Positions 22,595-35,200 of a DNA stretch of 64,000 bases are shown here, one piece after another (the first letter of the stretch is position 1; each line of letters begins with the position of its first letter). This stretch comes from Nectonema munidae. Its lineage: Eukaryota > Nematomorpha > Nectonematoida > Nectonematidae. Where the stretch lies: positions 62,001 through 126,000 of the forward strand of contig JAUIRK010001013.1 in the NCBI GenBank assembly GCA_030549495.1. Reading direction: 5' to 3'. Made by a program: the position numbers and the translations under genes. Below the pieces are notes generated by a model. The model had not been told where the DNA came from and searched no databases. It saw only the letters and a list, made by a program, of their open reading frames with translations.

Positions 22595-24130
22595 TAACCC
22601 TTACTACATGTTTACTGCATCCTTGAAATTCTCAACTATTATACCTAAACATAAAAAAGGCTCCAAACTCCAAATAAAGAACTATCGTCCCATATCTAAT
22701 ACTCCTGCAATCTCCAAAAATTTTGAAAAGGTCTACCTCTTCCAAATGACAGAACACATCTCCAAAAACTCCATTCTTTACACACATCAGTACAGCTTCC
22801 AAAAGAAAAAATCCTCTAGTGACTGCCTCGATTTAATCATCAACCTGTTGTTCTCAAAACTCAATACAAATTATTATGTTACAGTTACATCCTTTGATCT
22901 CACCAAAGCCTTTGATAGCATAAATCACAGTCTACTCTGCAAAAAATTACTTGATTTAAATTTTGACACAAACAGTATCTGTCTATTGAACTCCTATCTC
23001 TCCAATCGAACTAGTTATACCTTCTTCAATCAAACTTTTTCCTCGCCCATTCTCTCCAATCAAGGATTACCTCAAGGTGCAGTACTAAGTCCTCTTTTGT
23101 TTAACATTTTTACCAACGATTTACCCCATTTTATTAATTCAACTCACACATCAGTTTTTCTCTACGCAGACGATATCTTTACAGTAACTTTCCACAAATC
23201 ACTAAATGAACTTGAACTTGCGATTACAACTGTAACACAAAATGTTAAAAACTGGTGCAAAATGAATTCCATGTCTATCAACCTTTCAAAAACATACAAA
23301 ACATTTTTTTCTCCCAATATTTACTCAAGTCCTTCAACTACTTTCAAAGCAGAAAACATTAAAAGTATTGATTCTATTAATATTTTGGGTATTAAAATCT
23401 CCAATACCCTTTCAATTCAACATTATTTTAACAAAATTATGGCGAAATCCAAACACCAACTCTTCTGCTTGAAAAAGTCTGCTTCATTCCTCAATACTTA
23501 TCATAAAACCCTTCTAGTTAAATCCTATATTCTTAACAATTTCAATTACGGTTTGAAAACATACTTCCCTATCCTAACCAACAAAGACATAAATATTTTT
23601 GTGAGACTTATTAAGAACTGTCTAAAGTATGTTTATAATTTGAAACATTCTTCAAGCATTTCGATTAATCACTGCCAAAGCTCAAAAATCCTCTCAAACA
23701 TCAAGCACCTTCAGCTCAAGTTCCTTCTCCTTACATATAAAGAACTTCACTCACTCTCAAAAGATAAAAATCTTTGTCTAAACAAGTTTTTCAATATACC
23801 TTCAGTTCGTTCCAAAAACAAAAAATTGAAAAAGACTTTTTACTCCACATCCTCAACCCTTTTTAACTCCCTGCCACGATACATTCGAAAAACAACCTCT
23901 CTTGTCCAGTTTAGAGAACAGCTATTCCAACACTATATTCATGAATTGTCTTCTTCCTTTGTAATGTGAGAAATTCTAAAAACACAAATTAATAACTATT
24001 TAAGCATATAATACATATTTATCTTTTGCTTCAATTTTTCCTGATAGTGACATCGTCACTACAAAACGTTTGTTTTGATTTAAATAAATAAATTAAAAAA
24101 ATTAAATTAAAAAATTTCACATTCTACAAA
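22595..24130 (+). mobile_element. 5'-truncated CR1/L2/Jockey-like LINE with open RT frame
   Basis: A 453-codon frame at 22608-23969 is followed by a 3' region ending in AATTAAA-type repeats (about 24075-24115), a likely simple-repeat tail. The upstream endonuclease and ORF1 are missing. The element begins almost exactly where the preceding LINE ends, which suggests insertion into its 3' UTR or tail. Confidence 0.8.
22608..23969 (+). CDS. Reverse transcriptase of a truncated LINE, uninterrupted
   Basis: This 453-residue frame carries the standard non-LTR RT blocks: NYRPISNTPAISKNFEK at about residues 25-41, SFDLTKAFDSINH with the first catalytic Asp near 97, NQGLPQGAVLSPLLFNIF, and the catalytic LYADDI at 185-190. 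Thumb segments such as INILGIKIS follow. The C-terminal tail FNSLPRYIRKTTSLVQF is typical of CR1/L2/Jockey elements. Full-length ORF2 proteins also have an N-terminal APE endonuclease, which is missing here. The ATG at 22608 is simply the first Met in the open frame. Absence of stops suggests a fairly recent insertion. It cannot retrotranspose alone, lacking promoter, ORF1 and endonuclease. Confidence 0.85.
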   Translation: MFTASLKFSTIIPKHKKGSKLQIKNYRPISNTPAISKNFEKVYLFQMTEHISKNSILYTHQYSFQKKKSSSDCLDLIINLLFSKLNTNYYVTVTSFDLTKAFDSINHSLLCKKLLDLNFDTNSICLLNSYLSNRTSYTFFNQTFSSPILSNQGLPQGAVLSPLLFNIFTNDLPHFINSTHTSVFLYADDIFTVTFHKSLNELELAITTVTQNVKNWCKMNSMSINLSKTYKTFFSPNIYSSPSTTFKAENIKSIDSINILGIKISNTLSIQHYFNKIMAKSKHQLFCLKKSASFLNTYHKTLLVKSYILNNFNYGLKTYFPILTNKDINIFVRLIKNCLKYVYNLKHSSSISINHCQSSKILSNIKHLQLKFLLLTYKELHSLSKDKNLCLNKFFNIPSVRSKNKKLKKTFYSTSSTLFNSLPRYIRKTTSLVQFREQLFQHYIHELSSSFVM

Positions 24131-24139
24131 ACAGTCTAG

Positions 24140-26843
24140 CAGTGGTTCTTAATCTTTTTGTCATTGTGACCCCCTTTAAAAATTAAAAATTTGCTGTGAC
24201 CCCCTTCAAGTTTTTTTACTTATTTTTACTATATGTTTTGTTAAAACATCATATACTTAATAAACCTTTTTTAGCTGAATGATTTTATAAATAAACAACT
24301 ATATTTTATTAAGTTCTTTATTTTGACTTAAATATTCAATACCCATGACATATTTTTAGCATAACAACACACACACACCGACACACACATACACACAACA
24401 TGCACACTAACTTTCTTTTTCAGTAAGAAAAAATGTTTTCTTGTTCTTTAATAAAAATAAAAAAGACAAAAATTTATTCAAAAACAATACTAAATATATA
24501 TATTAATGAGAAGGTTGGTACTGTTTATCAGATAAAATTTTGTCAAAACACGGCACAATGTTTGATAAGCAACCACTCATGTCGGCATCAATAACAAGCT
24601 TATTACGTGAACTTGTTTTTAAGCTCATCATGGCACAAAATCTTGTCTCGCAGCGATAAGTTGAAGGGGACTGTACAAAAAAATTGCATGGCACGTTTCC
24701 AAAGAACAGGGTAAACAGTTTCCAATTTTGCCCAAAACTTTGCAAGTGATTGTTCGTTGAAATCAAGTTTAAGTTGAATGTTTTCTCGAATTTGGAGAAA
24801 CTCAATCTTAGCAGAGATATCACTATTCTCAATTGCACTTTCGCTCACCGAAAAAGGTCTAAATATCCAAGCATCATTAAAACGATTCTTTATATTTGGA
24901 AAATATTCGTCAATTGCCTGGTTGACATGTGCAAGGTGAGTAAATATTTCATCACAAAAAGTACATTCTTTTTGGGTTGAAGAACGTAGAAAAGAAGTCA
25001 TTTGAGGAAAAAAGCTCATTTCATTATTTTTAATCTGATTTTGATAAAAATTGATTTTAGATTGAAAACCTGTTATTTTATCTAAAATAATATGAGAAAA
25101 GGAAAGATTTCCTTGGAGACAGGTACTTATTGAATTCATTTTAGTAAAAAAATCTGCAAGGTAGGCAACTTTGGATAGAAAAACTTCATCCTTCATTTTA
25201 ATTAAAAAAAAATTTTCTTTAGATTTAGAAGAAGACCCTTGTTCTAATAATGTTAATAGCTGTTCTCGAAGGTGAAAAAATCAATTTAATACGTTACCTC
25301 TCGAGAGCCAACGCACTTCTGTGTGCAGAAGAAGAACTGAAAAATTCATACCAATTTCTTCACACATATTTTTAAAAATTCTCCAAATTGTAGCATTTTT
25401 TCTAATATGATTTACAATCTTGACAACTAAATCCAAAACTTCTCGAAGAGATGGCGGAAGAGTTTTCATCGCTAAAGCATAGAGGTGAATCATGCAGTGA
25501 GTGAAAGAGATGTGAGGTGCGGTTTTTTTTAACGAAAGCTTTAAACCCAGATTTATAGCCAATCATTGATAGGGCTCCGTCAGTACATACTCCAACAAGC
25601 GTTTTCGAGCTTAAACTATGTTTTGCTAAAAAGGATTCAAGATTTTTGAAAACGTCTTCTCCACGAGCTATGGTACTTAATGGCTCAGAAAACAAGTATT
25701 GTTCTTTTAAAGCTTGTTCTTCAAAATATCGAGCATAAACCAAAAGTTGGGAGCATAATGAAACATCTATTGACTCATCAAGTTGCAAAGAATAAAAAAA
25801 ACTAGCCTTCACTGCATTTACTGTTTGTATTAGTATATCTTCACTCATATCAAAAATACGCTTTCTGATTATGTCATTTGAAAGAGAAATTGATTTTAAT
25901 TCTTCTGCTTGTTTTTGCCCAAGAACAGATGGAACAGCTTCTAAGATACAAGGTTTATCAATTTCTCACCAATAGTATGAGGTTTTTTTTAGCTTTTGCA
26001 ATGTTTAATGCAATTTTAAAAGATGCTTTTAGAGCGGCTTTACTTTGCACAGCCAAGTGCCCAGTTGAATCTATCCGGCTTGCTCTTAAAGATGTTTCTT
26101 TTTGTTTAAAATAATTTAAACTTTTACCAGCGTGTTGGTTATGAACGGTTTCGAAGTGTTGCTTCAATTTACTTAGCTTCATACTTTCATGGCTTAAAAC
26201 TTTACTACAAATAACACATTGGGGTTTAACAACTGAGTTTTGAATAATACCTGTAAAACCAAATTTGAGAAAAGCTTCATTATATGTGCGTTTTTTAGCA
26301 GACATTAAAACTGAGAAAAATATAAGTGAAATTATTGCAACAATCAAACGCTTGAAAATACTACGTAGCAAAGTTATGAAAAAACTTCAAAGTATACTCT
26401 TCTTTCTTTTATTATTATCATTGTTGTATGCATGTGCAATATGATTTCATTTCAACTGATAATAACAATGATAAAACAATTATTTATGATTAATGTAATT
26501 TGATAAAGTCAAAATGGAAAGAGAAATTACAGCCGTATGTGATATGTGTTAAGAAAATTATATAGAGCAAAAGCATAAAGAAAAGAAGCAAGAAGCAATG
26601 TAAGATGACAAAAATGTGTTTGGGCGACTACATATGGAGGATTAGAAAAATACTGACTAATTAATACATTTATTATAAGAAATTTACAACCTGTTTTTGC
26701 GTAGAGAAAAAATGCTTGAATGTACCTTTTATCATTATCACAAAACGACTAATAAAAACAATTTTTAATCCGGTTTTCATTACCCCTCTAAGAATTTAAA
26801 ATTACCGCTAAGGGGGTCACCACCCCCAGGTTAAGAACCACTT
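24140..26843 (-). mobile_element. hAT transposon, ZBED5/SCAND3-like, with broken transposase
   Basis: The ends are CAGTGGTTCTTAATC on the left and GGTTAAGAACCACTT on the right, flanked by imperfect 8-bp duplications CAGTCTAG (24132-24139) and AACTCTAG (26844-26851). The minus-strand transposase is in several pieces. At 26371-25958 is a BED-like finger (CVICSKVLSHESM, then KLKQHFETVH). At 25848-25402 and 25562-25281 is the DDE core with LQLDESIDVSLCSQLLVYAR and VGVCTDGALSMIGYKSGF. At 25196-24603 is the C-terminal region. Frames shift between pieces near 25970, 25500 and 25270, so it is inactive, though the homology is clear. A CA-type microsatellite lies at about 24369-24400 in the 3' UTR. Confidence 0.85.
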
Positions 26844-27008
26844 AACTCTAGTGTCTACATCAATGAAAATCTTCCAAATTTTTCTTTTTTATTTCAGAAA
26901 GATCCACAAACAACCCACACTTTGAAAACTAAATTCCAGCAGACTTGCAAGCATATCAGCTCCAGCTGGAAAGTGCTTAGAAATCTCGATACCTATGTAC
27001 CTACCTAT

Positions 27009-27268
27009 CCAAATATACCCAAATACACCCAAACAGATGAAAACAAATTTAAATATTCAAAGAATAAGGTAAATATACATAAAAGAATTATTCTCAGAAT
27101 AAAACTAATATAATTATTAATTTGATATTGAATTATAAAAAATTAATAAAATTGTTGGGTGAGACTTTTCAAATATACCCAAATACGCCCTATACATAGA
27201 AGAATTATTCTCAGGATAAAACTAATATAAAATTATAAATTTTATATGGAATTATAAAAAATTAATCT
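27009..27268 (+). repeat. Tandem duplication of about 140 bp
   Basis: The block starting with AAATATACCCAAATACACCC (27009) and running through AGAATTATTCTCAGAATAAA to AAAAAATTAATAAAATT (about 27150) is repeated at 27171-27268 with small differences. It follows the right end of the hAT element and shares the AAATATACCC motif found at 17.6 and 28.1 kb. Confidence 0.7.
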
Positions 27269-27303
27269 ATTTTTTTTTAAAATTAAAATTGTTTATCTAT
27301 ATT

Positions 27304-27850
27304 ATAATAAGCTAGCGTCTGTGTGTGTGTCTGTGGCTGGGGGGGGGCTGATTGGGTGTGGTTGATTATATATATGTTTGTGTGTTTTTTTTTTTTGGTG
27401 GGGGGGTGTGGTGTTTTTGGTGGTGGGGGTTTTGTGGGTTTTGTTTGTTTTTTATTATTTTTTGTTTTTTTTTTTTTTTTTTTGGTGGGTTGATTTATTT
27501 TTGGTGTGGGGGGGGGGGGGTTTTTTGGTTTGGGTGGTGTGGTTTTTTTTTTTTTTTTAATTGTAAAAAAAAAAAAAAAAAAAAAAAATATTAAATATAA
27601 AACAACAACCCCCCAAAAAAATATAAAAAAAAAAAAAAAAAAATACCCCAACCCCCAATCTTTTTTTTGGGGTTAAAAAAAAAAAAAAAAAAAAACCCCC
27701 CCGGGGGTGGGGTTGGTGAGGAAATAAGAGATAAAAAAAAAAAAAAACACACCCCCCACCCACCTTTGGGGGGGGGGGGGGGACAAACGGGGGGGGGGGA
27801 GGGGAGAGAGCGGACGGGGGAACGGGGAGTATTAAAAAAATAATAAAAAA
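27304..27850. repeat. Low-complexity G/T then A/C homopolymer block, possible assembly artefact
   Basis: From 27304 to about 27555 the plus strand is nearly all G and T in long runs. From 27556 it is nearly all A and C, and near 27770-27800 it is G runs again. The frames predicted here consist of Gly/Phe/Trp or Lys/Pro/Thr runs and are not genes. Such mirrored homopolymer composition is more typical of poor-quality reads or a gap fill than of a microsatellite. Confidence 0.7.
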
Positions 27851-28080
27851 AAAAAAAAATAATTAAAAATAATAAAAAAATTTTTTTTTGTACAAAATAA
27901 TTTTTTAATTTAAATAATTACTATTATGTGTGGCCTGGCAAGAAAATGGGTGACATAAAAATATATAACAATACTCTATTACCAGCTCTCGTTCAAACTT
28001 AAATATCTGTGTATCTTTTTATTTTAAGCCTTTATTTAATATTATTTTTAGTTTCAACTTCTTATTTGTAAATAAAGAAA

Positions 28081-28140
28081 ATATTTGTGTGTATTTGGGT
28101 GTATTTGGGTGTATTTGTGTAAAAAGTCCTACCGGCAAAG
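28081..28140 (-). repeat. Terminal-like motif with AAATACACCC repeats, inverted copy
   Basis: Read on the minus strand it gives GGTAGGACTTTTTACACAAA followed by tandem TACACCCAAA units. This is the inverted counterpart of 17586-17623. Confidence 0.6.
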
Positions 28141-28169
28141 GGTGAGAAATTCCAAGTAAGATGAGAATA

Positions 28170-28700
28170 TGGATAATTCCTTTAAAACGATTAACTTTTT
28201 CTAGTAAATTTACAATCAACCGTAAAATCAATTTTAGCCGAGTTTGAATAGTATCTATTTGAAAATAACATCGGGATTAAGGGTAATATAATAAGAAAGG
28301 TTCAATGGAGTAATTGTTTAAGACGTATGACTTTGATAATAGTCATCAGTTTAAGAATAAGAAAAATTATTAGCGATAAACACATCATCTGAATAAAATA
28401 TAAATATTTAGTTCAATTTTTATATATTTGTTCAAAAGCAAAAATATTATAGGTCCTAAAATTTAAGATTGTGGTTTAAAAATATTCACTAAAACACCCA
28501 AATGATTTGAAAAATCTTGATCGTGGACCATATGGATAAAACTTATTTAATAGTATGCAATGGTTGACTGAGTTGAAGGCATTTTTGAAATCCAAATATT
28601 CCAAAAATGGTGTCATTTCTAATAAAACCATTTGGAGATAAACAATAGTGTATAAGTGAAAATACAGTCTGTTGTAAAACAAACATTTAGAAAGCCCAGA
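28170..28700 (-). mobile_element. LINE reverse transcriptase fragment
   Basis: On the minus strand the frame at 28682-28476 has LDFKNAFNSVNHCILLNKFY, the first catalytic Asp block of non-LTR reverse transcriptases. Further along, near 28400, a neighbouring frame reads FYSDDVFIA, the catalytic box. Order and spacing are right for one RT, but stops and a frameshift lie between. It is 5' and 3' truncated. The clade is uncertain. Confidence 0.6.
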
Positions 28701-29055
28701 AAGAAGGACAAAATACTATGGTTTTCTATGCACTATAAAGGTTAATTTTCTCAAAGATTTTAGCAAAGCAAAAGGTAATTAATATAAGATAAAAAGAATA
28801 AAACGTATCTGTTTTATTTATAGGTTCGGAACAACTTAGATAACCTCATAATTTAAGAACAAATTCCATATCTAAAAATATGAAGAATACATATGAAGGC
28901 ATGCACTTTTAAATGAAATTTATATTTAATATGAAATTGATTATCAGATAGAAAAAAAACTATAACAAAACTGTGCAGATTAAATGTTGTGTATTAATTT
29001 GAAAATAATTTTTTTTTAAGATAATTTTTTTCTTTATTTTCTATCATAATTAAAA
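28701..29055. other. Presumed promoter and 5' UTR region of ZNF598
   Basis: AT-rich sequence with no frame of its own, directly upstream of the ZNF598 start codon. No TATA box can be distinguished from the AT-rich background. The ATG context is TTAAAAATG, with A at -3. Confidence 0.35.
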
Positions 29056-29202
29056 ATGTCTCAGTGTGTTGTTTGTTGTAAAAATTTTGATTTTGTTGCA
29101 TTAGGTTTTTGCAATCATCCAATATGTTTTGTTTGTTCTTCCCAAATGAGAGTTATTTGCAATAAATATTATTGTCCTATTTGTAGAGCAAATTTGAAAG
29201 AA
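29056..29202 (+). CDS. ZNF598: ZNF598 exon 1: RING finger
   Basis: Encodes residues 1-49, MSQCVVCCKNFDF through YYCPICRANLKE. The RING ligands are C4, C7, C19, H21, C24, C27, C40 and C43. The donor is GAA|GTATTA. Reading on past the donor meets a stop, which supports splicing. Confidence 0.93.
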
Positions 29203-32200
29203 GTATTATTTTTATCTGCAAGTCTTTGATTTTGTATTACAATTCCTAATTATATTTAGATAGTTTTTGTATCAAAAGATTTAGCTAGCATTGATTATGC
29301 TCAAATTGATTCAACCTCCTTTATCCTTCAAGATAAACATGGCATTTTATTTGAAAAAAAGGAAATTAAAGATAAATTTGATATGATTCTATCTAATCGA
29401 TGTAAACTTTGTTCTACAGAATTTTCTCAATTTGATGATTTGGACTCTCATATGAAAGTTATTCATAAATTGTATTACTGTGCAATTTGTGTTTCTAATC
29501 TAAGTGTAATCTTATTTCCTTATATTTTCCCTTTTTATATTTAACCCTTTGAGAATTAGTGTACACCGGTATACCAAGGAATAATAATCGTCTGCTTACA
29601 ACATACAAAATTCTATTGAAAAAAGCAGACGATTATTTTTCAAAATTCTGGTCCTCAAAGGGTAATCTTTTTTTTTTTGAAAAAATGTAACTCCTGTTTA
29701 TGGACAATGATAGTTTGTTAAAAAAACATCATTTTTAAGCTTTTTAACACATGTACGTGTGTGATGTAGACAGCTTTTATTTTTCCTTCCCATTGTTTGA
29801 CTAACAATTTTATGCAAACACATATGTTAAATAAATGATTCACCGTATTCTCCTTCAATAATTATTTAATGAAAATAAGCGGTTTCTATTATTATTTTTT
29901 TGTAATATACCATGGCGTGTTTTCATTGAAAATGCACAATTGCGCCTCTTCTATCTAACTGAACTAAGATTTGATGCTGAACTAGAGTCAGTATTGACAT
30001 TAGGCATACGCAACAAACTTTCGATATTAGTCTTCTGGCATAACCACGGGAGCCAACAAAAAATCAAGCAATAGCATATAAAGTATACCGCGCATATCTT
30101 CTTTTGCGAGACTACGATATATCCTTTTTTTACAATGAAATTTAAAATCCTACTTTCGGTCAAATAATTTTAATCAAATTTTGCACACCTTTTAAGAATA
30201 TGATATGATATTAAATTTTATAGAATTTCAATAACTTAACCCTATCAGTGACGGGGTAGGCATTTTAGCCTCCTCCTCTCAACTGAAAACTTCTATTGTA
30301 CAAAATCAGTATATGCCTTCAAACTTAGTGATTTTTCCTAAAATCGTTAGCTGCATCTTTTGATACTATTTTCACGATAGTTGAATGACCATCATCATGT
30401 CAATCAAAATCACATTTTCTTTTTTTTGAACAAAATTTTTATATTATAATGTCTATAACTTATAACTTAATATACACTCTTGAAAATTTATAATCATATA
30501 TATTATTGGGAGCTTGGCAAAGCTCCAAAGGCTTGGCCGAGATGCTTTGACAAGCTCTTATGAATTTAACGGTAACGTTTTTTCTTCGAAAGATCAGAAC
30601 TTGAAAAATTAAAATTTAATATTAATAAAACTTGTACTAATTAAATCCTCTAGTAGTGGGGAGTGTTCTTAGCCTATTCACTAATTATATTTTAATCTAA
30701 GTAGAAAATTTTGACATTTAAATATTTTTATGCAACTCATCAGACATCTCCACTTGCATTTTCTTTTCTCATCGTATCATCCACTAAGATTGTATCGAAC
30801 ATAGATGAATGAACACTGTCGAGGTTAAATTGATTTACAACACGCTTAATCCTCATGCTTCTTTACCACGCGTATTTATTAATGTTTTACTATTATGTAG
30901 CATGCAATCTCTGCTTGTGCTTTGTTGACATGACGTGATTCGTGCATCGCTAAATTCACTTCATTATATCTTCTAACCGATTTGTTACTATCGCGTGTAG
31001 CACATAGCGATTAAGGGTCCATTCTGAATATTTTTCTCAAATCAGATGCAAATATGGTGTGCTATACGTCAAAATGTTGCAAATTTTATACAGGATTTGA
31101 ATATACAATCCATTTTTTCATCATTTTTGATTTGAAAAATAGTTAATTTAAGTATATATTATTGTTTTCAATTAAAAATTTCACTTCGTTATGATATAAG
31201 TATTCACGTAACCTTATCAATGTTTGAATTTAGGAGGCATTTACTCTTGACCCTCTCTTTGAGTTGAAGATCAGAGGTATAAAAGATACTCTCAATTGCT
31301 ACATCTGGTATGTATTCGCAAGTTATGATATAAAGACAAAGGAGGCATATTAAAATGATTTTTAAATTTCTATGCCTTTTTTAAAATAATACAAAAAAGA
31401 TTATGATAATTTAATTTTGTCTCCCTATGAGCAGAATTAGTGATGTGTGAATGGGTTGAGAGAATTTCTAAAATGGGTCAAAAGGAGTAAATCATAGGGT
31501 GGCAAAATTCTCCAAATATTGGTTAATAAAATAAATTAAGCAAAAAATGTGGAATTTTTAATATATTTTGAAGTTTATATATTTTTCATTGATTGATTTT
31601 CATGAAAAATAAATGCCGCCATCAGATTTGCAATCAATTAGTAGTTTCGCTCTAAAATTTTGTAATAATATTCAATATTTAAAAAAAAGAGTTGGTGGGG
31701 GGGGGGCAAGAGGAAATAAAAATGGCTCGTCACATATAGGGCCATATTGTCCAAGTAATCCACAAATTTACGACTGCCATGTCAATAATTTTAGTAAATA
31801 TTTGCCAATGCCCTTTTTCCTTGTATTTTTATGCTGTATTTCTCTATTTCTACAGAAACAATCTTTTCCTTTCGTCTTCTTTTAATAAAATTGCAGTATT
31901 GATCCAAACTTTTAAAGGTTTTGTTTAGCGCTATTCTAACATCTGTAGCATACACACTTTTGTAAGAGCCTATAACTTTTTTCGAGAATTTATTCAAATC
32001 AACAGAGAAATAGCAGAAAAAATTATCAAAAATATTCTACCTGAAGCTAAAATGTCAGTTAACGAATTTACAACCTTTGTTCTAAATGGTTTATTTTTTT
32101 ATTTGCAGATTTGACTTACGCAACACATTTATAACAATAGCCATATTTTTAATCAAATAATGCCGAAAACATATCCAAATATGATTGGCTTGTATGAATA

Positions 32201-35200
32201 TATTGTCGTAAAGAATGACTTCCAAAATATTCTGTCATTTTTTCAACTACAGAAAAATTTCTGCCAATGCCAAATTATATTGAAGCAGATTAAGCAAGAA
32301 CACCCAGAAGATGTTTTAGTAAAATGGATAAAATGTGTCATTTTAAGATTATAAAACATAAGGTATACCAGATGAAAAATTAAAATGGGTGAAAAATCAA
32401 GCTAGTGGTATGAGTGTTAAGTTTATAAGTTTTTAAATGAATATATTAATAGGTGAAATTTTCGCAAAGGAAGAAGATAAAGGGATAAGCGTTTGTCTAT
32501 TTTCTGTTTATTATTGATTGTGAAAGTTTTACCTGTTAATATTCATTTAAATTTGATTTATATACTAAACTGAACAATAGAAAAGTTTGGGGAAATATAA
32601 ATATAACGGGTTGCTTGGATACAACCTCAAGTGTAAAATGGTAAGAATTTTGTGATCTCATTTTGCGTCAATGAATGTATCATTATATTTCAACAAATCA
32701 TTTGTATTTAATTTTTTAGTAAACCAAAATTTTTGTTTGACATGAGCTTTTCCAATCTTGTAAATATGATGTTATCACTTCGAATCTCAACATCGTGATT
32801 GCATATTGATGATGCGTAGCATATAAAACAAGTGTTAAGTTTTGTGGATTCATCATTTTCACCCTGCACACTTTTGTTTCATTTTTTCTAAGAATGTAAT
32901 AATTTACCGAATCATTGTGTTTTGTTAGTTCGTTGGAGACTAGGCTCATGCATGCTATTGATTTGACATTGTTTTAGCAAGTATTCATTATTATTTATAG
33001 TTGTTTTCTTCGCAACGCAAAACCTATTCAGAGAGAGACTTGGAAAGGCATAGGAAGTTTGGGGATCCAGATGATAACTCGCACAAAGGACATCCACTAT
33101 GCTCATTTTGTAAGTTGCGCTTCATGGATGATGATGTTTTGTATACGCATTTGCGCAAATCTCATTTCTTTTGTCATTTCTGCGATGCTGAAGATCTCAA
33201 AGTTAACTTCTTTCCGTAATTTTTCTTCTCCAAAAAACAACAGAATTAATAATCTCACTTGTTATTATTGGATGAGTTAGAGAACTTTTTTATCCCTACG
33301 ATATTCCAACAAGAATCCATTTTATTTGTATTCACCGCTAAAAAAGGTTGGAAGTGTCTCTTTATCAATAATTTTTTGCTCTTTGTGCTATGAAATAAGC
33401 AAGCAGATCCTTTGATATAGTGTAAAAAATTACCTCAATTTTTCATTTCATTTCTCACTTATTTTTTTATTTCTTATTCCAGACCACGAGAGATAAAAGT
33501 TTTACAATATCAGGGGCGCACATCCTTAAAATTTTTGAGGGGGGGGGAACTTTTTTTTATATAATTTTGAATATTTATTATAAAATACCACCCAGATGAT
33601 CAACTCGCCCCCAGATGTGCGCCCCTGTACAATATATATAAGATATACTGAAAAATTCACTTATAGTCAGTCTTAAATCTTACGTCTTTTTAATTGCGTT
33701 TCTACGTAATTTGTAATATGTAATTTTATTCACTATAATCTGATGATTATTCAATTACACACTACTACAGTACAGCTAATCTTTTCTCGTATTTAATTTG
33801 ACACCTTTTTATAATAAAGTAGGCTCCGTGCTTCATTTGAAATAATAAAATTGGAGAGACGAGGGGGTGAAACTCATTGTGTTTTGAATTCATTTAACTA
33901 CTCATTTCTACGAGATACCATACCTAAATTTTACTGTGTATTTAATTTGACACTTTTCTATAATTGCTTTTTTGAGTTTGGTTTGAAATAATAAAAATAG
34001 GAATACAACAGGAAGAAATTATTAGGGGGGCGAAATTTTTTGTTGCAATTTTCAAAATTAATGGTCTGGAAATACCACGGGAGATCAAATATTCAAGCAA
34101 TCCTTTAAAATAGAGTGTATTCAGTGCATATCTAAAGTCCTAAATTTATAAGACTACTTTATATTTTTTTTTTACAAATTTGGTGAATTTAAATACTATA
34201 CTTCTAGCGAAAATTTTTTAATTAAATTAGCAAAATATACACTAGTTTAAAAAAATCCAATATTGTTGGGGGGGGGGGGGGGGTGGGTGGTGGAATAGGC
34301 TTTTTATTTGAAAATGAAGTAGTCTACCTGGCACATTACAGGAATTGATGAAAGGATATTTGATTCATAGAGAAAAATAACTGAAGGTTGAAGAGTTTTA
34401 TATGAGTGAATGTTGTCTGAAAGCAAAGAGTCTACTTGACACCCTGCGATGTTTATATGAAAAAATGTGATTGATTTAGTGGCAAGGGTATAAAATGAAG
34501 TTATAATTGTGGAAACAAAAATAAAACAATAAATTAAGATTTCATTTTTCTCAGCATCATTCAAAAATAGCTTAAAAGCTAAATTGATGTAAGCTACAAA
34601 AATCTACAAAAAGTAAAATAACTTTTCATATTTTGCAATGATTTGCCTTTTATAATAACTTTTAAGAAAAAAAAGTCTATCAGAAAAAGTTATAGACCTT
34701 CAACAAAAACGTCAAATTAGTTTCCAAATAACTTTAGTTATTTGAAAACTAATTTGACGTATCCTCTACAGCAGCGTTTTTCAAACTGAGGGTCCCGACT
34801 AGAGCTGTCTCGAGATTTCTCGATTCTCGAGAATTTTAGAATTTTTTTATTTCTTGATTCTCGAGAAATTTTTGTCGAGACTCAAGAATTAAAAAAAATT
34901 TTTATTACTGAAAACATGTTAAATTTTGAATAAATATTAGTAAAAAATAAATAATTATGTGTAATGCACGATCAACTTTTGAATATTCAAATTTTGAAGA
35001 AATTTTAGAATGTGCAAAAAATATTTTTGATAAAATTTTTTCTCATTATTGGGAGCATGGAACTGTTATACAAGAAAGCCATATTCAAGTCGAATCTGTT
35101 AATGAGTTTGAAGAAGAATCTCTAACTCAAAGTTTAAATAGAGAAATTAAAGAATTCATGTATGATAAAAAAGAAGAAAAAGTTAGTACAATAGAAGAAG

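Noticed and set aside
27283-27763. Overlapping frames encoding Phe/Gly/Trp or Lys/Pro/Thr runs
   Set aside because: They arise from homopolymer runs in a low-complexity or low-quality block and have no protein character.
28081-28140. Telomere-like or CRISPR-like repeat
   Set aside because: The GTGTATTTGG units are too few and contiguous without spacers. They belong to the AAATACACCC motif shared with 17.6 and 27.1 kb.
33059-33280. Plus frame overlapping ZNF598 exon 3
   Set aside because: Out of frame with the conserved zinc-finger reading.
33240-33400. Segment resembling the missing part of the third ZNF598 finger (DELENFF)
   Set aside because: Needs a frameshift and lacks the cysteines. 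The true continuation was found at 37351.
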